The notes under the pieces: model-generated
The model's input: the letters and a program-made list of their open reading frames with translations, nothing else
The model's database searches: none
Told to the model about the DNA's origin: nothing
NCBI GenBank assembly: GCA_021151835.1
Contig: JAGKWO010000003.1
Location: 62,001 to 126,000, forward strand
Origin: Gammaproteobacteria bacterium
Lineage (GTDB): Bacteria; Pseudomonadota; Gammaproteobacteria; Pseudomonadales; Cellvibrionaceae
DNA length: 64,000 nt
Reading direction: 5' to 3'
Made by a program: the position numbers and the translations under genes
Part shown: piece by piece, positions 36,345 to 46,815 of the stretch
Layout: each line of letters opens with the position of its first letter
Numbering within the stretch: position 1 is the first letter of the stretch

Positions 36345-37802
36345 TTACATCGGCGTTGAACGGCGCCAGGCATACAGGAAGTAGATGGCAACACCAATCA
36401 ACATCCACACGGCGAGGCGAATCCAGGTATCCAGCGGCAAACCCAGCATCAGACCAAACGCGGAAAGCGCACCCGCGGGGGCCACAAACCAGATCACCGG
36501 CGAGCGGAATGGGCGATGCATATCCGGACGGGTTTTACGCAACACCAACACGCCCAGGCACACCAGCACAAACGCAAACAGGGTGCCGATACTCACCAGC
36601 TCCCCCACCAAGCCCATCGGCATAAGCCCGGCGAGTGCAGCCACCAGGAAGCCGGTAATCAGCGTGGTTTTGAATGGGGTGCGGAAACGGGAATGAACAT
36701 TGGAGAAGATTGCCGGCAATAAACCATCGCGCGACATGGAGTAAAAAATACGGGTCTGGGCCAGCAACAATACCAGCACGACGGTGGTTAAACCGGCGAT
36801 AGCACCGAGCTTCACTACCGGCGCCAGCCAGCTAACACCGAGGGTGTCAATTGCAATGGCAATCGGATCAGGTACGCCGAGTTTGTCGTAAGGCACCAGG
36901 CCAGTCAGCACATAGGCAACCAGCGCATACAGCACCGAGCAGATCAGCAGTGAACCGATAATCCCGCGCGGCATATCGCGCTGGGGATTGCTTGCCTCCT
37001 GCGCTGCGCAGGACACCGCATCAAAACCAATGTATGCAAAGAACACCACCCCGGCGCCGGTCAGCACCCCGCCCCAACCAAAATTGCCGAAGCTGTCTTC
37101 CGGTGGTACAAAGCTGCCCGCCGGGTTCGCGGCGGTTACCCAATTCTGGTGGTCCACGGCGCTCCAGCCGAGGGCAATAAACAATAAAACTACCGCCAGT
37201 TTGACCAACACAATGACGGCATTAACGCGCGCCGATTCGCGCGTGCCTATCGCCAGCAACCAACTGGTAACAAGCACAATTAATACGGCTGGCAGGTTGA
37301 TGAGGTTGCCGGTGGACGACCATTCGCCGGTGGCGGCATTAAACACCCAGGGCCCCTGGGTAAATTGCACCGGGATGTAGATGCCCAGGTTTTTCAGGAA
37401 ACTGACAACGTAGCCCGACCAACCGATCGCAACGGTAGTCGCGCCAAGGGCGTATTCGAGAATTAAATCCCAGCCGATGATCCATGCAATAAATTGCCCG
37501 AGGGATGCATAAGCATAGGTGTACGCCGAACCGGCAACCGGCACCGATGAAGCCAGCTCCGCATAACAGAGACCGGCAAATACGCACACCAGCGCGCCCG
37601 CTATAAATGACAACACCACTGCCGGGCCGGCGTTATTCGCCGCTGCATGGCCGCTCAATACAAAAATACCCGCCCCGATGATGCAGCCGATACCAAGGGC
37701 AATGAGATTCCACACCCCCAGGCTGCGCCTCAAGCCGGTTTTGCTGCTGTCCACTTCGGAACACAGCAGGTCTACAGATTTGCACGCCCACATCTTATTC
37801 AT
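36345..37802 (-). CDS. APC-family amino acid permease (cationic amino acid type)
   Basis: A 485-residue inner-membrane permease with about 12-13 helices. Markers are [20 protein letters not shown] in helix 1, [20 protein letters not shown] and [20 protein letters not shown]. These resemble YfnA/CAT-type transporters for cationic or neutral amino acids. The start at 37802 is chosen as the best ATG before the mature N-terminus; ribosome site is weak, and 37793 is also possible. It is upstream of cstA on the same strand, so peptide/pyruvate and amino-acid uptake may be expressed together. Confidence 0.85.
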   Translation of the reverse strand: MNKMWACKSVDLLCSEVDSSKTGLRRSLGVWNLIALGIGCIIGAGIFVLSGHAAANNAGPAVVLSFIAGALVCVFAGLCYAELASSVPVAGSAYTYAYASLGQFIAWIIGWDLILEYALGATTVAIGWSGYVVSFLKNLGIYIPVQFTQGPWVFNAATGEWSSTGNLINLPAVLIVLVTSWLLAIGTRESARVNAVIVLVKLAVVLLFIALGWSAVDHQNWVTAANPAGSFVPPEDSFGNFGWGGVLTGAGVVFFAYIGFDAVSCAAQEASNPQRDMPRGIIGSLLICSVLYALVAYVLTGLVPYDKLGVPDPIAIAIDTLGVSWLAPVVKLGAIAGLTTVVLVLLLAQTRIFYSMSRDGLLPAIFSNVHSRFRTPFKTTLITGFLVAALAGLMPMGLVGELVSIGTLFAFVLVCLGVLVLRKTRPDMHRPFRSPVIWFVAPAGALSAFGLMLGLPLDTWIRLAVWMLIGVAIYFLYAWRRSTPM

Positions 37803-37850
37803 AGATTGCCCCAGCAAAATGCGATAAAAGAAACAGTCGTGCCCATCCAT

Positions 37851-38247
37851 GCAAAAAGCTTGCGCGCAAAAACGACGGCATTACCACCACCGCCGGCCAT
37901 CACAAAAGAGAGAAGTATAAAAAACGGCGCGCACAACGCCATTACAAGCACCATACAGGTGCAAATGTTTAGCTACAAACCCGGCGATAAACATCGGCAT
38001 GGATAAACCAGACTATTGAATACTGTTATTGTTATTACAATTTTTACCGTCAGCGCAACTACATCCGGACCCGATCACACTGTACGGCGCAACGATTATA
38101 TAGGTCGCGCGCAGCGCTGAACATCAAAGACTGCGATCAGGGCGCATAACACCGGCCAGGGCGATTTACGGATCCATGCAATCGCGATCACATCCATGTG
38201 TCAACCGGCCATAGCCATTCAGCGCAGGAAAGTGGCGGCGCGTGTTG
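37851..38247. other. Intergenic region, no feature seen
   Basis: About 400 bp between the start region of the permease and the end of the acyltransferase-SGNH gene. It should contain the permease promoter. I found no open frame, hairpin or repeat that I can support. Confidence 0.4.
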
Positions 38248-40275
38248 TTAATGATGCCGTGCAAGCGGAGGGTAGAGTTTGCTTTCGATTGCAGCACCCA
38301 GCGCACCCGCTAATTTTTCACTGAGTTCAATCGTGATGTGGTGCTGATCGCGATAGACCAGCACGTTATCAATAATAGGGCCGCAATTTTTTTCCGAACA
38401 TAAATAATCATTCATCGTTATGTAATGCTTTTTATTTTTGATCGCCACACGCTTTTCCACGTCAGCCAGATCAGCATCCAGTACACGCCCTTTCGGTTGC
38501 TCGCATTGGTCGGTGTCCAGCAAGTTTTTAGACAAACACAATGCGGGCGTGCGCCCAAAGCTGGGGGTATCACCAATCACAATTATTTGTGCGCTGTGAG
38601 GTAATAAGCCAAACATACGCTCAAGTCCATCACCCCATTCGCGCAACGGATCATTCGCCACAACACGCTCCCTTGAGCCCTGGTAATTGGAAAGGATCAC
38701 GACATCCGGTTTGAGCTGGTTAATTTTTTCAACGGCTTTTTTGCGCCACGCATGGCAACTTAAATATTCAACGCCCTGCAACAAGATTGCAGTATCAATC
38801 GCCGGGCATGCACTTTTGGTAAAAGTAATCAACCGAATACCATGTTCTGCTGAATATTTTTCCAACGCGGGAAACCACTGGGCTGCATGCGAATCACCAA
38901 ACAACACATAGGTTTTCGACGCGCTTGTATCACCGTATTTACAGCCCCTGGCTTCCAGGCTGAATAAATCATCATGGCAGCCATCGTTATAAACAACTGC
39001 GATCGATTTACTGGCGTTACGTAAATCCGGCGACAAATTCCGGGGCACGAAATCCGTAAATTCCGGATTAGCGCGAGGTTGGTACTCCTGTGCGATTTGA
39101 TCGCTATGCAACTGCCAGGATTTAATTTGATAACCATACGCACCCGCTAATGCCACGATAAACACCGACCCCGCCATACTGGCTACCAGCGCTGGTGTTG
39201 CCGCAAAATAAAAACGGCTGCCGGCGTGGCGAAACGGTCCTTCGATCCAGCGATACGTCATATCTGCCAGAACACAGGAAACAATGAATAGCACTGCAAC
39301 GAAGTAAATTCCCGAAAAATCAGGCCACACTTCCTGCACAAAAATAATTACCGGCCAATGCCAGAGGTAGAGCGAATAGGAAATCATTCCAAGGTATTGC
39401 AATGGTCGATTCACCAGCAATTTATTTAATAGCGAAGCACTGCCACTCGCTGCACCGGCAAAAAGGACCAGCATCGCCCCTGCGACCGGTAACGCGGCTG
39501 CGCTGCCGGGGAATACGGTGTTCTCGTTATAGAAGGTGGCGCAATACCCCAGCAACGCCACCCCCAACCAGCCACTCAGTGCCGCAACACCTGGCGCGGT
39601 ATTGCGAAGAGAAAAAAGATTATTTTTTATTACAAAAGCAAGAAGCCCTCCCGCACCCAACTCCCATGCGCGCGTAAATACCAGAAAAAATGCCCAGGAT
39701 TGGCTGGTGGTGGTGAGATACAAGTTGGCAAGAAAGGACAGCAAAATCACACTGGACAGGATGACAAACAGATAATTCTTTTTTGCTGCCCGGTAGCGCC
39801 AGCAGACGAATAATAATAATGGCCAGATAAAATAAAATTGTTCTTCAACACCGAGTGACCAATAGTGCAACAACGGTGAAACCGTGGTTTCCGCCAGATA
39901 ATCCGTTTGCTGGTACGCGTAAAAAATATTGGGGATGTAAAGCGCGGTAGCGATGGATTCTTTCAATATTTTGGGAAGAAGTAAGGGCGGCATTAACAAA
40001 CAGGAAATAACTGTGGTAACCAAGAGTACAAATAACGATGCCGGGATAATCCGACGAACACGCCGGGCGTAGAAATCAAGGAAGCGGAAACGGCCGGAAT
40101 CCAGTGATTCAATTAAATGCCCGGTAATCAGATATCCGGAAATCACAAAAAATATGTCTACGCCAATGTAACCGCCGGAGAGCCAATGCACATCCAGATG
40201 GTATAGAACCACCAGCAGGACTGCGATTCCTCGTAATCCTTGTATATCAACACGAAAGCCGTTGGTGTTTTGCAC
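38248..40275 (-). CDS. Acyltransferase with C-terminal SGNH domain (OafA type)
   Basis: A 675-residue inner-membrane protein. Residues about 5-360 form an acyltransferase-3 domain with DIQGLRGIAVLLVVLYHLDV, GGYIGVDIFFVISGYLIT and FYARRVRRIIPASLF. The C-terminal 250 residues form a periplasmic SGNH hydrolase-like domain with LFGDSHAAQWFPAL (block with the catalytic Ser) and DQHHIT near the end. Such proteins O-acetylate surface polysaccharide or lipopolysaccharide. The start is a GTG at 40275 with AGGAG 8 bases upstream. It stands alone between the permease and cellulase genes. Confidence 0.9.
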   Translation of the reverse strand: MQNTNGFRVDIQGLRGIAVLLVVLYHLDVHWLSGGYIGVDIFFVISGYLITGHLIESLDSGRFRFLDFYARRVRRIIPASLFVLLVTTVISCLLMPPLLLPKILKESIATALYIPNIFYAYQQTDYLAETTVSPLLHYWSLGVEEQFYFIWPLLLFVCWRYRAAKKNYLFVILSSVILLSFLANLYLTTTSQSWAFFLVFTRAWELGAGGLLAFVIKNNLFSLRNTAPGVAALSGWLGVALLGYCATFYNENTVFPGSAAALPVAGAMLVLFAGAASGSASLLNKLLVNRPLQYLGMISYSLYLWHWPVIIFVQEVWPDFSGIYFVAVLFIVSCVLADMTYRWIEGPFRHAGSRFYFAATPALVASMAGSVFIVALAGAYGYQIKSWQLHSDQIAQEYQPRANPEFTDFVPRNLSPDLRNASKSIAVVYNDGCHDDLFSLEARGCKYGDTSASKTYVLFGDSHAAQWFPALEKYSAEHGIRLITFTKSACPAIDTAILLQGVEYLSCHAWRKKAVEKINQLKPDVVILSNYQGSRERVVANDPLREWGDGLERMFGLLPHSAQIIVIGDTPSFGRTPALCLSKNLLDTDQCEQPKGRVLDADLADVEKRVAIKNKKHYITMNDYLCSEKNCGPIIDNVLVYRDQHHITIELSEKLAGALGAAIESKLYPPLARHH

Positions 40276-40456
40276 TTGATACTCCTTAAGGCAACGGGCA
40301 GAAAAAAGTGACGGCAGTTTATAGATTTTTTATCCCTATTTCATTGCAATCAAAAATCCGTAAACAATATTTATGCCATTATCCGCAATATTAATGACAT
40401 TCCGCTTCTCACTGTGACAACCGTCGCAATTAGCGGGAAACAGCGTTGATCCAAAT

Positions 40457-40496
40457 AAAAACACCCGGATCCGCGCGCGCGAATCCGGGTGTTTTT
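40457..40496 (-). terminator. Bidirectional terminator
   Basis: A 14-base arm pair (aaaacacccggat / atccgggtgtttt) encloses a 12-base GC-rich loop, with a T-run on the minus strand. It lies 24 bp after the cellulase stop. Confidence 0.9.
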
Positions 40497-40520
40497 CAGC
40501 AACTTATTCAACCCTGTGTA

Positions 40521-42776
40521 TTATCTACCCCAGAGTGAATTCAACAGCGAGGTTTTGCGTGGGTCAAGCGTGGTCCATTGACCCCACTTGTCGTTCGCGC
40601 TGACCGGATCCCAAGGCGTCAAATACCAGCCGAAAGTATCCGCCGATTCAGGGTTCATCGACCAATAACAGGCGTGGATATTTTTCTTCTTGAAGTAATT
40701 AACCGCAGCGATTTGCCATTGCTGATCCACGTTAGTGGTGATGTGGCTCCACGCCGTGCGGTCAGCCTGGCTGGTTTTGTTTGGCCAATCCATGTTGCCA
40801 CCGAATTCGCCCACCAAAATACCGTAGCCTTGCGCACGCAGGTAACCAAAGTGCTCTTCCCAACCTTCTTCAAGCACGGTCGGGTTGATCACAATACGGC
40901 AATCAAGCTCAGCCGCTGAGTCACCTTCAAGCCCTTCGCACTCGGTTTGGGCTGGATCCATGTGATGTTTTTGTACAAACACCGATGGGCCGTAGGTGTG
41001 CGGTGACAGCAACAAACGATCTTTTGGAATGTTGAGCGGCGCATCAGCAAACCCATACAGGTTTTCACCCCAGTTCGGGTTCAGGTCCGGATTACCGTGC
41101 GGTACTTCATCTTTGGTGTCAGGCGTTCCATCCTGGTTGTTTGCAGTGCCGGAAATACCTTCAACAATAATCAGGAGGTTAGGGTTAACGGAATCAATCG
41201 CAGCATAAGCTTCTTCCGATAACGCTTTCCAATCGGCCCAGGTGTAATCCCATGGTTCGTTGAAAATATCGATACCCACCAGGTTGGTTACACCCAGCTT
41301 CGCCGGCAAGCCCGCAATTTCCTTCAGGTTAGCCAGCCACTTGGCTTTGTCGTACGCGTGGATTTTAGTCACGCTGCTGGGGTTGCCCGTGGCAGAGCAG
41401 GAGTACTCTTCACGTCTGTAGTCGTAGCCAACGCGATCTTTATCCACATAGGGTGGGCGCGCGTCGAGGCGACCTTTACGCCAACCGACGAAGTTGGAGC
41501 AGGAATGGATATCAATAAAGACCTGGATGTTGTTTTGATCAGCCAGCTTGATGAAATCCTCCAGCGCCTGGCGAGCGTTGGTCTGACGGATCGATGGATG
41601 GTTTTTCAGGTTAGGTGCCATACCTTGCGGGTTATTGGCTTCCAGCGTTTGCGGGGCGATCGGCAAACGCAGCATGGTGATGCCGGCAGCTTTCAACTCT
41701 TTCATGGTTTGGTCGATAGTACGGCCTGAACCTTTACTGTCGTTCACCCACCACATATTCCCTGCGTACAACTCCATTGGCGCACCGCTTGGGTTGGTCG
41801 AATCGTTGGAGGGCTCATGGCGACCTTCCAAGCCGAACCAGTTGCCGCATTGTGCGGGCAACGCCTGGCCATCTTTAGTCAGGTTACCTTGCGCGTTCAC
41901 GCGGAATACGCCACCAACCGGGGGAGTAACGCTTGAACTTGAACTGCTGCTTGGCACAACGGAGCTCGATGTACGCGAGCTGGAGCTGCTGCTAATCACT
42001 ATGCTGGAACTACTGCTCACCACGCTTGAGCTACTGATGACGCGCGAGCTACTGCTACTCGAAACACGCGAGCTGCTACTGGAGGTGATTGATGAACTTG
42101 AGGGCGGCAGCGACGAGGACGAAGAGGATCTGATTACGCTGGATGAACTGCCGCAGTTGCTCAGGCCAAATGGCGCTGGCTGGCTGGTACAGGTCGCGCG
42201 GGAAATACAGCTTCTGTTGTTCTCATAACCCCAACCATTGGTCGTGGTAACGCAAACAGGATAGAGCGTACCGTACCAGTTACATTGCTGAGTGCAGGAT
42301 TGTAGCGAGCTGGATGAACTGGACACCGTGAGTGATGACGACGAACTGCTCCGTGGCACAGAGGAAGACGAAACCGGGCCTGATGATGACGTGTTACCCG
42401 AGCAAACACTACCGTTGATAGCCGGGATCTCTGCAGAGCCGCCGTTTTTATTCACCTGGAAACCAAAGCTTGCGGTTTGGCCTGGTTGCAAATTGCCATT
42501 CCAGCTCAGGTTTGACGCGGTGTATGGGTTGCCACCAGACACATTGGCATTCCACGAACCGCTCAGGCGGTTGGTGGCATATTGCCAATTGACTGACCAG
42601 CCACTAAGCGCAGCCGAGGTAGAGTTGGTAATACGGATTTCACCGGTCGCACCGGTATTCCACTCATTGGTAATTACATAACTACAAGCGGCGAACGCCG
42701 AGCTGCCATAGCTTGCCGCCAGCACACCGAGCCCGAGCAGGGCCATCCGGAAGCGCTTGATGGGAGGAGTAGTCAT
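40521..42776 (-). CDS. Secreted GH5 cellulase with CBM2 and CBM10
   Basis: A 751-residue extracellular enzyme. A signal peptide (to about residue 29) precedes a CBM2 (about 30-127; [20 protein letters not shown]), a Ser-rich linker, a CBM10 (about 160-208; [20 protein letters not shown]), a second, very long polyserine linker (about 210-290), and a GH5 catalytic domain (292-751). In GH5 the acid/base Glu lies in [12 protein letters not shown] and the nucleophile in [12 protein letters not shown]. Both are present. It should cleave beta-1,4-glucan. AAGGAG precedes the ATG at 42776. A LacI-type palindrome lies about 310 bp upstream at 43083-43094. It is monocistronic with its own terminator. 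Confidence 0.95.
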   Translation of the reverse strand: MTTPPIKRFRMALLGLGVLAASYGSSAFAACSYVITNEWNTGATGEIRITNSTSAALSGWSVNWQYATNRLSGSWNANVSGGNPYTASNLSWNGNLQPGQTASFGFQVNKNGGSAEIPAINGSVCSGNTSSSGPVSSSSVPRSSSSSSLTVSSSSSSLQSCTQQCNWYGTLYPVCVTTTNGWGYENNRSCISRATCTSQPAPFGLSNCGSSSSVIRSSSSSSLPPSSSSITSSSSSRVSSSSSSRVISSSSVVSSSSSIVISSSSSSRTSSSVVPSSSSSSSVTPPVGGVFRVNAQGNLTKDGQALPAQCGNWFGLEGRHEPSNDSTNPSGAPMELYAGNMWWVNDSKGSGRTIDQTMKELKAAGITMLRLPIAPQTLEANNPQGMAPNLKNHPSIRQTNARQALEDFIKLADQNNIQVFIDIHSCSNFVGWRKGRLDARPPYVDKDRVGYDYRREEYSCSATGNPSSVTKIHAYDKAKWLANLKEIAGLPAKLGVTNLVGIDIFNEPWDYTWADWKALSEEAYAAIDSVNPNLLIIVEGISGTANNQDGTPDTKDEVPHGNPDLNPNWGENLYGFADAPLNIPKDRLLLSPHTYGPSVFVQKHHMDPAQTECEGLEGDSAAELDCRIVINPTVLEEGWEEHFGYLRAQGYGILVGEFGGNMDWPNKTSQADRTAWSHITTNVDQQWQIAAVNYFKKKNIHACYWSMNPESADTFGWYLTPWDPVSANDKWGQWTTLDPRKTSLLNSLWGR

Positions 42777-43328
42777 TTATTGTCTCCTTGGACGAAACAT
42801 GGATTGAAGGGTTAAACCCTGGTTTTTTATTAGAACGCCCCGATATCAGGGCAGTGACCAACATCCACTCCTGTCGTCTGCGCAACGCAAACAGCCCATA
42901 CAGCACCACTTGGAAGCGGCTACTGCACCGGTGGTCCTGTTACTGCGAATGGCGTAAAAATCTACACCGAAAAATTATTTCGCCCCGATTACGGCTGGGA
43001 CACGGATGATTGCTTGGAGAGTTTTATTTGACGCTTAAAGTTTTATTTTTATTATTGTTAGTATTTGTCTCATTTAATTAAGACAGCGCTGTCATTTTTG
43101 TGTTTTCAGACGTGGATTACTGAGAACCGGTTAACAATTTGGATAATTTTTAATCCGGGTTAGCAGCGCAATTCCCTCATTCGGGCGAATCGAATTTTCA
43201 ACGCACGCACCAACAATTCAGGTTTGACACATAAATCATTTCATGGAGGGAAACAGGTATAAACATCGGTGCAAACCAATCCCTATGCTAGCCTTTAATG
43301 ACCAACGTCCAGGGGATGCAGGGACACA
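42777..43328. other. Intergenic region between divergent genes
   Basis: About 550 bp between the cellulase start and the coiled-coil gene. It contains the palindrome at 43083-43094 and should hold promoters for both directions. Short frames in it have no ribosome sites. Nothing else stands out. Confidence 0.4.
43083..43094. promoter_or_regulatory. Candidate LacI-family operator upstream of the cellulase
   Basis: GACAGCGCTGTC is a perfect 12-bp palindrome with the AGCGCT core typical of LacI-family operators. It lies about 310 bp upstream of the cellulase start, between it and the coiled-coil gene (on the plus strand from 43329), so it could control either. Confidence 0.4.
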
Positions 43329-45362
43329 ATGGAAACAAGTATTTCACTACCAACCCTGATTCCGGGAGAGTTGATTTTTGCGCTCCTGGTCATACTCTTT
43401 TTAGCGATTTACCATATTCGCAAACAGCGCGCACAAATAAAAAAGCTGCTCGAAAAATTTCATGAATTAAAAGCGGCATATGGGCAACAAGCCCAGGAGC
43501 CCCCGGTTTCTTTTTACGATGCTCCGCAAAAAATAGAAAACCCCAACACGCTCGATAATTATTTTGAGTTTGCCTTGGGCGATTCATTGCAACGCTATGA
43601 AAAACATACATCCTCCACCACCCCGCGGATGAACCATAGCCATTCATACAGTGGCAAGGTGGCGGCATTACGCAGTATTTATCTGGCAGCAGAAAAAGAG
43701 GTTTTCGAAGAGCTTGGAATAACCCATGCCGGCTGGGGAATCCTGGAAAAAAGACTCGCCGACCTGGTGCACTGGGGTGATAAAGATGATTCCCAGGCAG
43801 AAAAAGTAAACGCATTGCAAGAGGAAATCACAACGCTCAGGGAGCATCAAAAAAAACAGGAGGAATATCAAAAGCGGTTGGAAGATTATCAGATGGAAAG
43901 CCAGCGCACGATCAACAACCTGTCCAATATGCTTAACCAGTTGAAGTATTTACAAGAGGGTTCCCCCCTGGGCCGCCAGACAGATTCGATTCGATTGTGG
44001 GGCGATGATTCACTCGATAAATTTATTGATAGCTCCAACGAGCGCAATCAAAAAATAACCGGCTTGCTGCAAGATTTAAAACACTATCCCGCACAATTTT
44101 CACCCGCACTGCAAAAAAAAATGGCAGACCAGCTCAATATCCTCGAAATCGAATTAATGAAATCCGATCAATACATAGGTAACCTGAAAAAACAATTGCA
44201 CGATGCCCGGCTCCAAATCACCAATTATGCACAGTTATTGCGCGATATCCCGCCGGATAACAGCCCCGCAACCACCCCTAGCGCAATACACCCTATTGAT
44301 TTAAACCATGCCCTGGCCAATGAACAGGCGGCCCACGACAATATTCTGGGCGAGATTCAACAACTGAAGAAAAATAATCAACACCAGCGCTCAATTATCC
44401 ATGAGCTCGAACAAGAGATTCATAATTTGCGAACGGCGCTGGATACCAGTGATTCACCAGAGCAACGCCATAGCAAAGAGGAGGAAATCCAGCGGCTTGA
44501 ACGATTGGTCAAGGAGTGCCATACCTGTATCAACACCCTGGAAAGTGAAGTTGAAGCGCTCTATACACGGCTGCGGGAAAAAGCAGCTGTGCCAAACAGT
44601 GAAACCCCATTGCCAGATAATTCCGATACCCGCGAAGAATTAACCATGATCACCCGCGAACTGGAAAAAACAGTGGCGCACTATCAGCAACTTCATGCAA
44701 TTAATTATTTGATTATGGATTTAATGAAGTGCACATCGATTGAACAAGTGGGCAAGCAATTAGTGCAATTTATCAAGACCTTCCATCCGTCTACGGGATT
44801 TGTAATTTCCTCATCGCTTGGCAAGGCCGAATATTTTCCCGCACGCTATTTCAATGCTGCACTGAAGCACCTGGTGGTTTCATCCACTTCTATCGAACCG
44901 GTGAGCCATTTGAATGAAGGAACACTATTCACCAATCCCCGCATCCAGGTGATGCAGCTCCCCTCAGCGCCCGACGTTTACCCGGTACTGGAAACCAGTT
45001 TGGGAAGTTTGATTAATGCCGCGGAAGAAAGTATCAAGCGAATTGAATCTGAAAAATCAAAGAATAAGTCTGGCAAGCAAGCAAACACCTGGACAGACCA
45101 TATCAAAAATCTGCTATCCAATCTGGATATCCAATATGCCTACCTGGTGGAGGAAAACCGCAAAACCTTTAACCACTTTATCGCTGAATTACGGCGGGCT
45201 TACCACCTTCTCGAATTGCAAGGCCCCGGGGCCATCGCACTGGATAACGCTATTAATGAATTTGAGGAGCGCATCCACTCACTTATCCACGGCAGTGAAG
45301 TGATCGATAGGGATATATCCCTGCTGCGCGAGCATGTGGAGAAACTGGATATCGGGCAATAA
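43329..45362 (+). CDS. Membrane-anchored coiled-coil protein, unknown
   Basis: A 677-residue protein that I do not recognise. It has one N-terminal membrane helix (about residues 13-30), a short region with a conserved-looking AALRSIYLAAEKEVFEELG, long coiled coils (about residues 140-210, 240-300 and 320-445), and a C-terminal domain (about 460-570; AINYLIMDLMKCTSIEQVGK) that could be GAF-like. Charge is evenly mixed. It is followed, 184 bp on, by the mdtABC-like operon. It could be a cell-envelope or signalling scaffold. No catalytic residues are seen. Confidence 0.6.
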   Translation: METSISLPTLIPGELIFALLVILFLAIYHIRKQRAQIKKLLEKFHELKAAYGQQAQEPPVSFYDAPQKIENPNTLDNYFEFALGDSLQRYEKHTSSTTPRMNHSHSYSGKVAALRSIYLAAEKEVFEELGITHAGWGILEKRLADLVHWGDKDDSQAEKVNALQEEITTLREHQKKQEEYQKRLEDYQMESQRTINNLSNMLNQLKYLQEGSPLGRQTDSIRLWGDDSLDKFIDSSNERNQKITGLLQDLKHYPAQFSPALQKKMADQLNILEIELMKSDQYIGNLKKQLHDARLQITNYAQLLRDIPPDNSPATTPSAIHPIDLNHALANEQAAHDNILGEIQQLKKNNQHQRSIIHELEQEIHNLRTALDTSDSPEQRHSKEEEIQRLERLVKECHTCINTLESEVEALYTRLREKAAVPNSETPLPDNSDTREELTMITRELEKTVAHYQQLHAINYLIMDLMKCTSIEQVGKQLVQFIKTFHPSTGFVISSSLGKAEYFPARYFNAALKHLVVSSTSIEPVSHLNEGTLFTNPRIQVMQLPSAPDVYPVLETSLGSLINAAEESIKRIESEKSKNKSGKQANTWTDHIKNLLSNLDIQYAYLVEENRKTFNHFIAELRRAYHLLELQGPGAIALDNAINEFEERIHSLIHGSEVIDRDISLLREHVEKLDIGQ

Positions 45363-45546
45363 CGCACCACCATCTTTCAGGAAAATTCCTCCATTTATTA
45401 CAAAATGTGCAACTAATCGTCCAGAAATGTAAAACCCGTTGCGGGCTTATTCCTTGCATAATAGCCTCCCGCTCTAATGGCCCAAGTTTCATTTTGTTCA
45501 GTTATAACCATCTGAATAGAAAAATCTGTTTCAAATTAATCAACTG

Positions 45547-46713
45547 ATGGATGTATTCATGCTCGCTTCGTTAAATCGCCTTTCGCGCGGCCAGCGCTGG
45601 CTGGTAGGTGCTGGTGTTGTTGTGCTGCTGTTACTGCTCTGGTTTTTTGGCATTCGCCAACCGGATGCCAAACGCCCCCCACCACCGAATCCCTGGATGG
45701 GCCCAACACCAGTACATACGGTGGCAGTCAGCAAAAGCGATTTAAAAGTCCATCTCAAAGCAATAGGTACAGTGACCCCCCTTAACAATGTCACGGTGCG
45801 CCCCCGCGTCGGCGGCCCGTTGATCAGTGTGAAATTTACCGAAGGTCAATTGGTGAAAGCCGGGGAAATACTGGCGGAAATTGACCCGGCACCTTACCAG
45901 GTGAAACTCCACCAGGCAGAAGGAGCACTGCAGGAAACCCGCGCGCAATTGCAAAATGCGGAGGAGGACCTGGCCCTGTACGAGCGCCTGATGACAAGTA
46001 AATCCATCGCCAAGCAGCAATACGATAAGCAAAAATCCCTGGTCGCCCAACTGCACGGCACCTTGAAAACCCATACCGCCCAATTGGAAGATGCACGCCT
46101 GCAACTCTCCTACACCCGCATCACCGCCCCGATTGCTGGCCGCACCGGTTTGCGCAAAGTGGATGTGGGTAACCTGGTCAATGCCAACGACAATACTGGC
46201 CTGGTCACCATCACCCAGACCAAACCAATCTCAGTGGTATTCACTATCCCGGAAAACCAATTGATCGCCGTGCGCCAGGCTCACAGTGCAGCCAATACGA
46301 ATAAACAAGCACTGGGTGTGGAAGCCTGGGATCGCAGCGAACAAAACCTGCTCGCCACTGGCAAGCTGACCACGCTCGATAACCAGATAGACACCGCCAC
46401 CGGCACCCTGCGCCTGAAAGCCGAATTCGATAACGCTGACGACGGCCTCTTCCCCAACCAGTTCATCAACGCACGCCTGCATTTACAGACACTCGATGGC
46501 GCCGTGACCATTCCTGCGGACGCAGTGCAATACGGTTCCAAAGGTACTTATGTGTATGTGATCGATGACGGCAAAGCCACCATGCGCCAGATCAAACTGG
46601 GGGCGCTGGAAGCGGACCGAATTGCGGTATTGGAAGGCCTGAAAGAAGGCGAACAAGTCGTGCTGGAAGGTATAGATCGTTTGTGGGAAGGCAAAGATGT
46701 AAAGGTGATGTAA
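45547..46713 (+). CDS. mdtA: RND efflux membrane-fusion protein (MdtA-like)
   Basis: A 388-residue periplasmic adaptor. A membrane anchor (about residues 15-33) is followed by a lipoyl-type barrel (VTPLNNVTVRPRVGGPLISV, EGQLVKAGEILAEIDPAPYQ), a coiled-coil hairpin (about 115-170), and beta-barrel domains (QLSYTRITAPIAGRTGLRKV). Its place upstream of two RND permease genes is the mdtABC layout. An in-frame ATG at 45559 follows GGAT and may be the true start. No outer-membrane TolC gene is in the window, so the channel must come from elsewhere. Substrates are unknown; MdtABC pumps handle novobiocin and bile-type compounds. Confidence 0.85.
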   Translation: MDVFMLASLNRLSRGQRWLVGAGVVVLLLLLWFFGIRQPDAKRPPPPNPWMGPTPVHTVAVSKSDLKVHLKAIGTVTPLNNVTVRPRVGGPLISVKFTEGQLVKAGEILAEIDPAPYQVKLHQAEGALQETRAQLQNAEEDLALYERLMTSKSIAKQQYDKQKSLVAQLHGTLKTHTAQLEDARLQLSYTRITAPIAGRTGLRKVDVGNLVNANDNTGLVTITQTKPISVVFTIPENQLIAVRQAHSAANTNKQALGVEAWDRSEQNLLATGKLTTLDNQIDTATGTLRLKAEFDNADDGLFPNQFINARLHLQTLDGAVTIPADAVQYGSKGTYVYVIDDGKATMRQIKLGALEADRIAVLEGLKEGEQVVLEGIDRLWEGKDVKVM

Positions 46714-46715
46714 AC

Positions 46716-46776
46716 GTGGGTTGGGCAGCCATGCCCAACATTCGTTCATCCTGTTGGGCATGGCTGCCCAACCTAC
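46716..46776. repeat. GTAGGTTG-type inverted-repeat element 1
   Basis: Left arm 46716-46740 and right arm 46752-46776 are complementary over 24 of 25 bases and enclose 11 bases. The right end reads GTAGGTTG on the other strand. Each arm is itself palindromic (TTGGGCA/TGCCCAA). It sits between the membrane-fusion gene and the first RND permease gene and shares its end motif with two other elements in the window. Confidence 0.85.
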
Positions 46777-46815
46777 GAAGCTACATCGCACCTTATTATT
46801 TATTTGAGATAAACA

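Noticed and set aside
41635..42228. A 197-codon open frame opposite the cellulase
   Set aside because: It is the complement of the Ser-rich linker and CBM region; repetitive Leu/Glu product reflects the linker's codon bias.
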